In this document: piece by piece, positions 17,168 to 25,182 of the stretch
Layout of the letters: every line of letters begins with the position of its first letter
How positions within the stretch are numbered: position 1 is the first letter of the stretch
DNA from: Nocardioides zeae
GTDB taxonomy: Bacteria > Actinomycetota > Actinomycetes > Propionibacteriales > Nocardioidaceae
Length of the DNA stretch: 64,000 bases
Assembly: GCF_030818655.1 (NCBI RefSeq)
Contig: NZ_JAUTAN010000001.1
Span: 3,720,001 to 3,784,000, forward strand
Direction of reading: 5' to 3'
Position numbers and translations under genes: made by a program
Notes under the pieces: generated by a model
The model's input: the letters and a program-made list of their open reading frames with translations, nothing else
Told to the model about the DNA's origin: nothing
The model's database searches: none

Positions 17168-18218
17168 GGCGGGCTCTCCAGTCGGTGGCCGCCTCCCGGA
17201 GACGAGGATCGTTCTCCGCCATGAGGTCGGCGTACACGATGGGCCAGGGAGCCGTGGTCGACCGCCCTTGCGGGGGTGGACCGGGGGTGGTCCAGAACTG
17301 GTGACGGATCCGGATGTCGGCTTCGTTCGGGGTGCGAGCGGGACGCCAGCGGTTGCGAGCCGCGACCGTGGGGTTCCACTCCGGGGTGTAGAGGGTGTGC
17401 TTGCTGGGCCGGCCCAGTCCGAGGTCGGGGACTGACTCGCCGCTGAGCACGATCGGGTACTGGTCGGGCCACGCGATGTCGGCTGGCGCGATGTCGACGC
17501 TGCCGCCGCGGTCGCTCGTGTACGAGGCGATCGCCAACTTGACGCCGAGGCCGGCTGGATAGGCGGCCGCCCACAAGTGCAGAAGTTCTCCGGCGCGGTC
17601 GAGCCTGAGGCGACGGCCGACGAGGTAGCCGGCCATCTCGAGCGCGTGGACCGTCTCGTGCGCCAAGCCGAGTGAGACGCCAGCAGCCTGCGCCAACGAC
17701 TTGGTGGGTTCGTGCAACAGGTGGGGCCAGGTCAAGATCGATGCGATCACCATCGAACGCTTGCTGCTGAAGAGGTTGCGGGGCGAGGGTCCGGGGTCGG
17801 CACCGAGGTGGCGGTCGTCGGCAGTGGGCAGAGCTCGTGGTTCGCTGCCGTCCGGGCGTCGTCCGCGCACGTCGACGAGCACGTTGTCGAACCTGATGCT
17901 CGCGTTGCCGAGCATGTCGGCATAGGCGATGCCGAGGTCGCGGAACGCGCGTGCGCTCCGCTCGTGAATGCGTGCGCCGACCACCAGTGCCGGTCGGGTG
18001 TGCCCGTCACGGTCAGCGAGCCTGTCGCCAGCGACGGTCGTCAGGCTCATCGAGTGCTTGACCTCGAGGTCGAACTCCTGGCTGGACCTACCGGTGGTCA
18101 GCTCGATGACGCCGTCCTGCGATCCCGTGCGGTCCTGCGTGAATCGCGACTGCAGGCCGAGCTCGGCGAGTCGCTCCCGCACCACCTCGACGATCTGGTC
18201 GCCCGCATCGATTGCCAT
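17151..18218 (-). CDS. AbiEi-like type IV antitoxin / transcriptional regulator
   Basis: 355 residues from ATG 18216-18218. The N-terminal half (VIELTTGRSSQEFDLEVKHS, PALVVGARIHERSARAF, ADMLGNASIRFDNVLVDVRG) has a nuclease-like fold seen in long AbiEi relatives. A winged-helix region (RSMVIASILTWPHLLHEPTKSLAQAAGVS, named by its ends) and the AbiEi C-terminal domain follow. It overlaps the toxin gene by 17 bp in the antitoxin-first order of AbiE operons. In studied AbiE systems the AbiEi protein binds promoter inverted repeats and neutralises the toxin without stable contact. Base composition is visibly less GC-rich than flanking genes, suggesting transfer. Confidence 0.75.
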   Translation of the reverse strand: MAIDAGDQIVEVVRERLAELGLQSRFTQDRTGSQDGVIELTTGRSSQEFDLEVKHSMSLTTVAGDRLADRDGHTRPALVVGARIHERSARAFRDLGIAYADMLGNASIRFDNVLVDVRGRRPDGSEPRALPTADDRHLGADPGPSPRNLFSSKRSMVIASILTWPHLLHEPTKSLAQAAGVSLGLAHETVHALEMAGYLVGRRLRLDRAGELLHLWAAAYPAGLGVKLAIASYTSDRGGSVDIAPADIAWPDQYPIVLSGESVPDLGLGRPSKHTLYTPEWNPTVAARNRWRPARTPNEADIRIRHQFWTTPGPPPQGRSTTAPWPIVYADLMAENDPRLREAATDWRARHARLP

Positions 18219-18243
18219 GTGGCTCCGTTCATTTCTCGTGTCG

Positions 18244-18260
18244 TTTCACTTTAAGTGAAA
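18244..18260. promoter_or_regulatory. Inverted-repeat operator of the AbiE operon
   Basis: TTTCACTTTAAGTGAAA, two perfect 8-bp arms around one base, lies 25 bp upstream of the AbiEi start within an AT-rich stretch. Studied AbiEi proteins repress their own operon by binding inverted repeats at this position. Confidence 0.65.
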
Positions 18261-18296
18261 GGGCTTCAAAAATGAACGAGCGTGATGGTGCAGTCC

Positions 18297-19076
18297 TCAG
18301 GCCCGGCTCGCCGCCAGCGCTGCGCCGACGATCCCGGCCGCGTTGCGCAGCTGCGCGGGGACGATGGGCGTCCGGATGTCGATCATCGACAGGAACTTGT
18401 CGGCCTTCTTGCTGACCCCGCCGCCGACGACCAGCAGGTCGGGCGAGAACAGCCCCTCGAGCGCGCGGTAGAACACCGTCAGGCGCCGGGCCCACTCCTC
18501 CCACGAGAGGTCCTCGCGCTCGCGGGCGCTGTTGGCCGCCCACGACTCGGCGTGCACGGCGACGGGGTCGTGCTTGCGGCGTACCTCGTCGTCGAGCTCC
18601 AGCCACAGGTGGCCCAGCTCGGCGTTGGGCACGAGCGTGCCGTCGTGGACGAGGGCGCCGCCGATGCCCGTGCCGAGGGTGGTGACGACGACGAGCCCGG
18701 CGGTGCCGCGGGCCGCGCCGTACGTCGCCTCGGCGAGGCCCGCCGCGTCCGCGTCGTTGAGCACGTGGACCGGACGGCCGAGCACGCCGGAGACGAGCGA
18801 CGCCGCGTCGGTGCCGATCCAGCTCTCGTCGATGTTGGCCGCCGAGCCGATCACGCCGCGCCGCACGATGCCGGGCACGGTCAGCCCGACGGGCGTGTCG
18901 CCGGGGAACGCCGCGGAGAGCTGCTCGAGCACGGCGGCGACGTTGTCGGGCGTCGACGTCTCCGGCGTGGGGATCCGCAGGCGCTCGGCCGCGAACGTCC
19001 CGGTCGTGAGGTCCACCGGCGCCGCCTTGATGCCGCTGCCGCCGAAGTCGATGCCGAGGGGGAGCTGCTGCTGCAT
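18297..19076 (-). CDS. ppgK: Polyphosphate glucokinase
   Basis: 259 residues, ROK family. It starts [22 protein letters not shown] with the phosphate-binding [12 protein letters not shown] motif specific to polyphosphate-using glucokinases. It continues with [22 protein letters not shown] (catalytic Asp), [27 protein letters not shown] and [15 protein letters not shown]. The enzyme phosphorylates glucose in the cytosol using polyphosphate or ATP and is typical of actinobacteria. The length is normal. It sits alone, divergent from the ABC exporter. Confidence 0.93.
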   Translation of the reverse strand: MQQQLPLGIDFGGSGIKAAPVDLTTGTFAAERLRIPTPETSTPDNVAAVLEQLSAAFPGDTPVGLTVPGIVRRGVIGSAANIDESWIGTDAASLVSGVLGRPVHVLNDADAAGLAEATYGAARGTAGLVVVTTLGTGIGGALVHDGTLVPNAELGHLWLELDDEVRRKHDPVAVHAESWAANSAREREDLSWEEWARRLTVFYRALEGLFSPDLLVVGGGVSKKADKFLSMIDIRTPIVPAQLRNAAGIVGAALAASRA

Positions 19077-19216
19077 CCGCCCAGGCTAGGTCGTCGGCGC
19101 CGATGATTCCGCGTGGCGGGCCCGGTCGGAGCGTGCAGGGGCGGAAACGGGGTCGACCTGACCCCCGTCGTACCGCTTCACTCTCCACAGCACCTTCCGA
19201 CGAGCAGGGGGACACG

Positions 19217-20227
19217 ATGATCGAGGCACGGGGGCTCGTGCAGACCTTCCTCACGGGTCAGGGCCGCAAGAAGACCGAGGTGCACGCCGTCGCCGGCGTG
19301 GACCTCGACGTCGCCGAGGGCGAGGTCGTCGGCTTCCTCGGCCCCAACGGGGCCGGCAAGACCACGACGCTGCGCATGCTGACGACGCTGCTGAAGCCGA
19401 CGGCCGGTACGGCGCGGGTGGCGGGCTACGACGTCGCGACGCAGGCGGTGCAGGTACGCCGCGCGATCGGCTACGTCTCCCAGGTGGGCTCGACGTTCTC
19501 GGGCGCGTACGCCGGGGACGAGGTCGTCGACCACGCGATGCTCTACGGGATGACCCGGCGGGCGGCGCACGCGAAGGGCCAGGAGCTGTTCGCGCAGCTC
19601 GACCTCGAGGGGCTCTGGCGGCGGATGCCGAAGAACATGTCGGGCGGCCAGAAGCGGCGCCTCGACATCGTGATGGGGCTCGTCCACGAGCCGGGCCTCG
19701 TCTTCCTGGACGAGCCCACGACGGGTCTCGACCCGCAGGCCCGCGCGAACCTGTGGGAGCACATCCGCGGGCTGCGCGACCGGCGGGGCGCGACGGTGTT
19801 CCTGACGACGCACTACCTCGACGAGGCCGACGCCCTCGCCGACCGGATCGTCATCATCGACAAGGGCCGCATCGTCGCCTCCGACACCGCCGACAACCTC
19901 AAGGCGCAGGTCGCCGGCGACCTCGTCGACCTCGAGGTGGCGACGCTCGACCAGGTGGCCGTCGCCGCCGAGCGGCTCGGCGCCATCGGTGAGCAGCTCG
20001 AGGTGGCCGAGCGGCACGTGCGCGCGCGGGTGCCGCGGGCGGGGCGCGCCGTACCCGGTCTGCTCCGCGACCTCGACGCCTCCGGCGTCGCGCTCGACTC
20101 GATCGAGGTGCTCCGCCCGACGCTCGACGACGTGTTCCTGACCCTCACCGGGCGTTCCCTGCGCGACGCGGAGGGCGACGCGCCCGGATCTCCCGAGTCC
20201 TCCGAGCTGGAAGGGGCCGGCCGATGA
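19217..20227 (+). CDS. ABC transporter ATPase, DrrA-like drug/lipid exporter type
   Basis: 336 residues from ATG 19217, chosen because a purine-rich AGCAGGGGGA site precedes it and homology starts there (MIEARGLVQTF). Walker A GPNGAGKTTT, Q-loop YVSQVG, signature MSGGQKRRLDI, Walker B LVFLDEPTTGLD and switch TTHYLDEADALAD are all present. The C-terminal domain ends in the DrrA-type VLRPTLDDVFLTLTGRSL. The gene overlaps the permease gene by 4 bp (ATGA), forming a two-gene ABC-2 exporter. Substrate unknown. Confidence 0.93.
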   Translation: MIEARGLVQTFLTGQGRKKTEVHAVAGVDLDVAEGEVVGFLGPNGAGKTTTLRMLTTLLKPTAGTARVAGYDVATQAVQVRRAIGYVSQVGSTFSGAYAGDEVVDHAMLYGMTRRAAHAKGQELFAQLDLEGLWRRMPKNMSGGQKRRLDIVMGLVHEPGLVFLDEPTTGLDPQARANLWEHIRGLRDRRGATVFLTTHYLDEADALADRIVIIDKGRIVASDTADNLKAQVAGDLVDLEVATLDQVAVAAERLGAIGEQLEVAERHVRARVPRAGRAVPGLLRDLDASGVALDSIEVLRPTLDDVFLTLTGRSLRDAEGDAPGSPESSELEGAGR

Positions 20228-21057
20228 CCTCCGCGCCGTCCGTGTCCACCGCGTCCGCCGGCCCGGCTCGCCAGGAGCCCGACGGCCTGGAGCCCAACGG
20301 GCTCGTGCGCGACGCGATGATCGTCTACCGACGCCAGATCCGGATGAACCTCCGCAACCCCGCGTGGGTGCTCATCGGGGTCATGCAGCCGGTGCTCTAC
20401 CTCGTGCTGTTCGGGCCGCTCCTCAAGCCCCTCGTCGGGTCGTTCGACCTGCCGACGGACAACCCGTACACGTTCCTCGTGCCCGGCCTCCTCGTGCAGC
20501 TCGGCATGTTCGGTGCGTTCTTCGCCGGCTTCGGCCTCATCGCCGAGTGGCGCGAGGGCGTGGTCGAGGCGGAGCGCGTCACGCCGGCCAGCCGGACGGC
20601 CCTGCTCGTCGGGCGCCTCGCGCGGGACCTGTCGCTGCTGCTGACGCAGGCGTTGATCCTGGTGGGGCTCGGCTACTGGATGGGCATGCGCGGCGACGTC
20701 CTCGGCATCGTCGCGGGCATCGTCATCACCCTCGCGGTGGGCGGCGCCTGCGCGGCGGCGTCCAACGCGCTCGCGCTGACGACGAAGAGCGAGGACGTGA
20801 TGGCGCCGATCATCAACATGGTGATGATGCCGGTGCTGCTGCTCAGCGGGATCATGCTGCCGATGACGCTGGGCCCCGCGTGGCTGGAGTCGGTCAGCGA
20901 CTTCATGCCGTTCCGGTGGGTCACCGACGCGGTGCGGTCGACGTTCCTCGGCGACTTCGGGTCGAGCGGCGTGATGTGGGGCGTGACCTGGGCCGTCGCC
21001 CTGCTCGCCCTCGGCGTCTGGTGGGGGACCGCGGTGTTCCGGAAGGAGAACTCCTGA
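20224..21057 (+). CDS. ABC-2 type exporter permease, DrrB-like
   Basis: 277 residues. A Thr/Ser/Pro-rich N-terminus is followed by YRRQIRMNLRNPAWVLIGVMQPVLYLVLFGPLL and about six TMs, matching ABC-2 permeases. The EWREGVVEAERVTPASRTALLVGR loop and the VMMPVLLLSGIMLPMTLGPAWL segment are family features. It starts on the ATGA overlap with the ATPase gene. Probably exports a drug, lipid or glycan precursor. A palindromic composite repeat follows the stop codon. Confidence 0.9.
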   Translation: MTSAPSVSTASAGPARQEPDGLEPNGLVRDAMIVYRRQIRMNLRNPAWVLIGVMQPVLYLVLFGPLLKPLVGSFDLPTDNPYTFLVPGLLVQLGMFGAFFAGFGLIAEWREGVVEAERVTPASRTALLVGRLARDLSLLLTQALILVGLGYWMGMRGDVLGIVAGIVITLAVGGACAAASNALALTTKSEDVMAPIINMVMMPVLLLSGIMLPMTLGPAWLESVSDFMPFRWVTDAVRSTFLGDFGSSGVMWGVTWAVALLALGVWWGTAVFRKENS

Positions 21058-21069
21058 GGGCCCGGCAAT

Positions 21070-21159
21070 TTCCCCGGTCGACCGGGGAACACGCCGCTTA
21101 GACCATCAATGTTGATGGTCCAAGTGACACTTTCCCCGGTCGACCGGGGAAAGTGTCAC
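21070..21159. repeat. Triple-palindrome composite element, copy 1
   Basis: Three palindromes in a row. P1 TTCCCCGGTCGACCGGGGAA is at 21070-21089. P2 GACCATCAATGTTGATGGTC is at 21101-21120. P3 is a perfect 36-bp palindrome (21124-21159) with the same core as P1 and GTGACACT flanks. The element fills the gap between the convergent ABC permease and asparaginase genes. A near-identical element is at 45013-45094. Confidence 0.9.
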
Positions 21160-21165
21160 CACGCC

Positions 21166-22083
21166 TCAGACCGCGAACGCGGCGCGCAGGGCGGCGTCGT
21201 CCGCGTCGGCGGCCACGAGCGAGGCGAGCAGCACGCGGGCCTGGCCGGGACGCAGGAGCCGCGCCAGCACCGCGCCGGCGGCGGCGAGGTCGTGGCCCCC
21301 GCCGCCCCCGCCGTACCCCGCCGACAGCTCGCCCTCGGGGACGCGGGTGGAGACCACGACCGGTACGCCGCGGGCGACCGCCCGCCGTACCCCGTCGACC
21401 ACGGCGGGCGTGGCGTTGCCGGCGCCGAGCCCGACGAGCACGAGGCCGTGGGCGCCGGCCGCGAGGCTGGCGTCGAGGTGGAGGGCGTCGCCGCCCGGGT
21501 GGACGGCCACGAGGTCGATCCGGACGCCGTCGACGCGGGCCGGCAGGTGCGGCGGCCGGCCCAGGCCGGGGGTGTCGACGAACCCGTCGATGGCGTCGGT
21601 GCTGCGCTTGGCGAGGCCGGTCGCGCGGAGCACCCGGCCACCCATCGCCACGACGACCCCGCGGTCGGGTGAACCGGCGCCGGAGGCCACCGCGAGGGCC
21701 GCCCGGAGGTTGGCCGGCCCGTCGGCGTCGGGCGCGTCGGCCGTGCGCTGCGCGCCGGTGACGACGATCGGTCGCGGGTCGCGGTGCTGCAGGTCGAGCA
21801 GGAGCGCGGTCTCCTCCATGGCGTCGGTGCCGTGCACCACCACGACGCCCTGGCAGGACGGGTCGGCGAGCTGCTCGCCCACCGCGTCGCTGATGCGCTG
21901 CATGTCCGGCAGGGTCAGGACGGCCGAGTCCTTGGCGAGGAGGTCGACGACCCGCACGGCCGGCCCGCCGGCCGCCATCGCACCCGCGAGCAGGTCGGAG
22001 GCGGCCAGCACGGGGGTGCTGGCGCCGTCCGTGCCGCGGACGCTGGCGATCGTGCCGCCGGTCGTGACCAGGGCGACCGTCAC
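21166..22083 (-). CDS. ansA: L-asparaginase
   Basis: 305 residues from a GTG at 22081-22083 that overlaps the permease stop. Both active-site motifs of bacterial type I/II asparaginases are present: TTGGTIAS (nucleophile Thr about residue 11) and HGTDAMEE (Thr and Asp about residues 86-87). KDSAVLTLPD and VVTGAQR also fit. The enzyme hydrolyses asparagine to aspartate and ammonia. No signal peptide is visible, so it is cytosolic. It is coupled to the asparagine permease and near aspartase, giving the path asparagine to aspartate to fumarate. Confidence 0.93.
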   Translation of the reverse strand: MTVALVTTGGTIASVRGTDGASTPVLAASDLLAGAMAAGGPAVRVVDLLAKDSAVLTLPDMQRISDAVGEQLADPSCQGVVVVHGTDAMEETALLLDLQHRDPRPIVVTGAQRTADAPDADGPANLRAALAVASGAGSPDRGVVVAMGGRVLRATGLAKRSTDAIDGFVDTPGLGRPPHLPARVDGVRIDLVAVHPGGDALHLDASLAAGAHGLVLVGLGAGNATPAVVDGVRRAVARGVPVVVSTRVPEGELSAGYGGGGGGHDLAAAGAVLARLLRPGQARVLLASLVAADADDAALRAAFAV

Positions 22084-23540
22084 TCGGGGCTCCTCTCGAG
22101 GGTGCCGCCGCGCTCGGCGGCGAGGGCCGCGATCCGTCCGCGGCAGCCGAACCATCCCACCACGAGTGCCGGCCCGATGAGGCCGATCGACGCGACCGTC
22201 CAGGTGCCGATGGGGTCGTCGAAGGCCATGAGCACCACGACGGCGAGGAGGAAGACGAGCGTCAGCAAACCCGTCCACGGAGCGCCGAACATGCGGAACG
22301 ACGGTCGCTCGAGCAGCCCCTGCCGGGCGCGCTGCCACAGCTTGAGCTGGCACAGGATGATGACGGCCCAGGCGCTGATGATGCCGAGCGCCGAGAGGTT
22401 GAGGGCGATCTCGAAGGCCTGCGACGGCACGATCGCGTTGAGCACGACACCGAGGGCGGTGACGACGGCGGTGACGGCGATGCCGCCGTAGGGCACCCCG
22501 TTGCCGTTCATCCTGGCGAGCGCCGCGGGAGCCGAGCCGGAGACGGCCATCGAGTGCAGGATGCGGCCCGTGGAGTAGAGGCCGGCGTTGAGCGAGGAGA
22601 GCACCGCGGTCAGCACGACGAGGTTCATGATGATGTCCGCACCCTCGACGCCGATCGAGCCGAAGAAGGTGACGAAGGGGCTCTCCCCGGCGCTGTAGGA
22701 CGAGGCCGGCAGGAGCAGGGCCAGCAGCAGCACCGAGCCGACGTAGAACACGGCCAGCCGGATGATGACGGTGCGGATCGCGCGGGGCATGACCTCGCGG
22801 GCGTTCTGCGTCTCGCCGGCGGCGGTGCCGACGAGCTCGATGGAGGCGTAGGCGAACACGACGCCCTGCATGACCACGAAGGCGGGCAGTACGCCGTTGG
22901 GGAACAGCCCGCCGTTGTCGGTGATGAGCGAGAGCCCGGGCTGGTGGCCGTCGACCGGGGTGCCGAGCACGACGAAGCAGATGCCGACCACGAGGAAGGT
23001 CACGAGCGCGACCACCTTGATGAGCGCGAACCAGAACTCGAGCTCGCCGAACACGGTGACGCTCAGGAGGTTCATGCCGAGCACCAGCACGAGCGCGACC
23101 ATGGCGAAGACCCACTGGTCGACCGGGGCGAGCCAGTCGACGTACTGCTTGAAGAAGTTCATGTAGAGACCGACCGCGGTGACGTCCGCGACCGAGGTCA
23201 TCGCCCAGTTGAGCCAGTAGAGCCAGCCCGCCGCGAAGGCCATCTTCTCGCCGTAGAACTCCCGGGCGTAGGAGACGAAGGAGCCCGACGACGGCCGGTG
23301 CACGATGAGCTCGCCCAGCGCGCGGAGCACGAGGAACGCGAAGAAGCCGCAGAGCGCGTAGACGAGCACGAGCGCGGGGCCGGCGTCCGCGAGCCGCCCG
23401 CCGGCGCCCATGAAGAGGCCGGTGCCGATGGCGCCGCCGATGGCGATCATCTGGATCTGGCGCGGGCGGAGGCCCTGGCGGAAGCCCGCCTCCTCCTCCG
23501 GGTGCACGACGGGGGCCGTGCCGGTCTGGTCGGTGGTCAT
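22080..23540 (-). CDS. ansP: L-asparagine permease (APC superfamily)
   Basis: 486 residues from ATG 23538-23540, chosen over upstream in-frame codons because homology begins just inside it (RQGLRPRQIQMIAIGGAIGT). About 12 TMs. TM1 GTGLFMGAGGRL, SYAREFYGEKMAFAAGWLYWLNWAM and VFAYASIELVGTAAGE are typical of the AnsP/GabP amino-acid transporter family. The coupling with asparaginase through a GTGA overlap identifies asparagine as the likely substrate. A 22-bp operator shared with the aspartase gene lies 39 bp upstream of the ATG. Confidence 0.9.
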   Translation of the reverse strand: MTTDQTGTAPVVHPEEEAGFRQGLRPRQIQMIAIGGAIGTGLFMGAGGRLADAGPALVLVYALCGFFAFLVLRALGELIVHRPSSGSFVSYAREFYGEKMAFAAGWLYWLNWAMTSVADVTAVGLYMNFFKQYVDWLAPVDQWVFAMVALVLVLGMNLLSVTVFGELEFWFALIKVVALVTFLVVGICFVVLGTPVDGHQPGLSLITDNGGLFPNGVLPAFVVMQGVVFAYASIELVGTAAGETQNAREVMPRAIRTVIIRLAVFYVGSVLLLALLLPASSYSAGESPFVTFFGSIGVEGADIIMNLVVLTAVLSSLNAGLYSTGRILHSMAVSGSAPAALARMNGNGVPYGGIAVTAVVTALGVVLNAIVPSQAFEIALNLSALGIISAWAVIILCQLKLWQRARQGLLERPSFRMFGAPWTGLLTLVFLLAVVVLMAFDDPIGTWTVASIGLIGPALVVGWFGCRGRIAALAAERGGTLERSPE

Positions 23541-23578
23541 GTCAACCTCGCGGTCGTGTGAGGGGCCGATCTGCCAGG

Positions 23579-23600
23579 CTGTCAACCTGTATGACAGATC
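23579..23600 (-). promoter_or_regulatory. Shared GntR-type operator, ansP side
   Basis: Read on the minus strand this site fits CTGTNANACAGNNTGACAG preceded by GAT. It agrees with the aspartase-side site (25148-25169) at 17 of 22 positions. The core GT-CAT-AC matches the GTNNNAC pattern bound by FadR/FCD-type GntR proteins. It lies 39 bp upstream of the permease ATG. Confidence 0.65.
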
Positions 23601-24151
23601 ACATCGGCGGGAACGGTCGCACGGCGTGGCGGTGTGCGTCAAGAACCGGGTCGTGGCGGGCTCCGTGGGAACGCGGCCTACGTAGCCGTCTTCTGTGGGT
23701 CACGGAGCGAACGTCTTGCCGACGCGGCGATAACTCTGAGCCCCTTCGGCGCTCTCCCTCAAGTGCGCGCAACCGCCGTTGATGACTCAGGATTGGACCC
23801 TCGCATCCAGCACCAGGCCGGCCGTCCCCGGGTGGTGAGCATGAGTTCTCGGGACGAGGGCTACCGGGCAGTGGCGTCGCTTGCGCAGTCCCGACGGCTG
23901 GCGGCGGCGTCGTGGCGGATGGGGGTTTGGCCAATCAGCGATGCAACGGTTCTCGACCGAACTACTGCGCCTCTGGCGGCTTGAGAGCAACGACCTTCAC
24001 CTGCCGCTGATTACGGCCGTACGTTCAGCGCCGCAGAGCCACCGTCCCCCTTGTCGACCAATGGGTCCATTGGGTCAACGGCTACCCAGGCGCAGCGACA
24101 GCAAGTTGGCTCTAGCCGAACGTGCCGCCGCACCGGGCGGGGTTTTCGCGA
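23601..24151. other. Non-coding or unrecognised part of an inserted segment
   Basis: About 550 bp between the ansP operator and the AbiJ-like gene. Composition is less GC-rich than the flanks. Short frames exist (for example one ending with a stop near 23984 on the plus strand), but none has a ribosome site, codon pattern or motif that I can support. I see no integrase, tRNA or clear direct repeats. Confidence 0.5.
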
Positions 24152-25012
24152 TCAAGGCTTCTTGACCTTCTCGACCGGCTTCAATTCGATGCCGTACTTC
24201 GCCGACTTTGCGGTCAGCAGAGAAACGAAGGCTGAGCAGGCGACCGCAAAGTAGAGCGCGTCATCGACATCGAGATCGCGTTCCTCTTGCATGCCATGAC
24301 GGATGCCGTCACCGTCGCTTGTGTAGTGGTAGAGCTTTTTCCAGCCTTCGCGAAGGTCGGGATGGAGAAGCATGCCGGCACCCTCCAGCTTGCTGAGCGC
24401 CGCCCCCATTGTCGTCTTCTGTCCGACGATCGACGAGACCATGGACTCGACTGCGGAGATCGACTCTTTGATGCTGTTCGGAATGTCCGGGTTTGAGCGG
24501 TCGGACAGCAGTCCAAGTGCCTTGGAGATATGGGTACGGACGCCAACCAAAGGTGACTCCAGGGCGCGCTCCAGCGCTCCGATGCTCTCCTCGTCTGAGA
24601 CGGGGACAAACTCGCCGCCGACCCAGCGGTAGGCGGAAAGATGCTCCGAGAGCGACCTGTTCAGAAGGTTGCCCAGGTTTCCAATCTCTCCGGTTCCGAG
24701 GGGGGCGTTCCTCAGGACGAACTCCACAAAGTCGTAGACCTCGTTCCACTCGAATGCAAAGAAGGAATCCCGCACTTGCCGTTTGAATGTACTTGCGCTC
24801 GCTGGTATCGAGTCACGGGTGCGGTGGAAGAAACCGCACCAGATTCTGGGCGCCATCCGCGTGGCACTCGGCGTCTCGTACCGGAACTCGCCGGACATTG
24901 CTGCATCGGCGACATCCCAGAGGCGGTTCCGCAAGGGACGGTCGATCGAGTTCTTCTGGACGACACTTCGTGGTTCAACGAAGCCCATGCGTTCGGAAAA
25001 CGACGGCACCAA
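24152..25012 (-). CDS. AbiJ-family abortive infection protein (AbiJ-NTD4 type)
   Basis: About 286 residues. Starts are TTG at 25010-25012 or, better placed after the GAAGGGGG ribosome site, GTG at 25007-25009. The N-terminus SFSERMGFVEPRSVVQKNSI then LRNRLWDV is the AbiJ_NTD4 pattern (F-S-E-R ... Q-x-x-S-x-D-x-x-L-R-N-x-L-W). The C-terminus has REGWKKLYHYTSDGDGIRHG then VDDALYFAVACSAFVSLL, the HEPN-like domain of these proteins. The family is linked to phage defence. The gene is alone, less GC-rich than its neighbours, and sits in the divergent promoter region of the asparagine genes, which points to horizontal insertion. Confidence 0.8.
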   Translation of the reverse strand: MVPSFSERMGFVEPRSVVQKNSIDRPLRNRLWDVADAAMSGEFRYETPSATRMAPRIWCGFFHRTRDSIPASASTFKRQVRDSFFAFEWNEVYDFVEFVLRNAPLGTGEIGNLGNLLNRSLSEHLSAYRWVGGEFVPVSDEESIGALERALESPLVGVRTHISKALGLLSDRSNPDIPNSIKESISAVESMVSSIVGQKTTMGAALSKLEGAGMLLHPDLREGWKKLYHYTSDGDGIRHGMQEERDLDVDDALYFAVACSAFVSLLTAKSAKYGIELKPVEKVKKP

Positions 25013-25118
25013 CGGCCCCCTTCGATATGTGGAGCACCCTTGGTAGCACGCCGGACCGACAGTTCGGCCCGGATCGCACCTAGTCCCGACAGTCGGCTGC
25101 GACGGTGCCAGTGGCCTG

Positions 25119-25169
25119 TTGACCGCGTTGACATGCGGTCATACCCTGATCTGTAAGACAGCCTGACAG
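25119..25169 (+). promoter_or_regulatory. Aspartase promoter and shared GntR-type operator
   Basis: A sigma-A-like promoter TTGACC (25119-25124), 17-nt spacer, TACCCT (25142-25147) is followed at once by the operator at 25148-25169, which would cover the transcription start. The operator fits CTGTNANACAGNNTGACAG, the same pattern as upstream of ansP, with the FCD-GntR core GT-AAG-AC. The ribosome site AGAAGGAAG follows, 7 nt before the GTG. Confidence 0.65.
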
Positions 25170-25182
25170 AAGGAAGCATCCT

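Noticed and set aside
23634..23984. Plus-strand frame of 116 codons in the inserted segment
   Set aside because: No ribosome site, no recognisable motif and mixed codon use; insufficient to call a gene.
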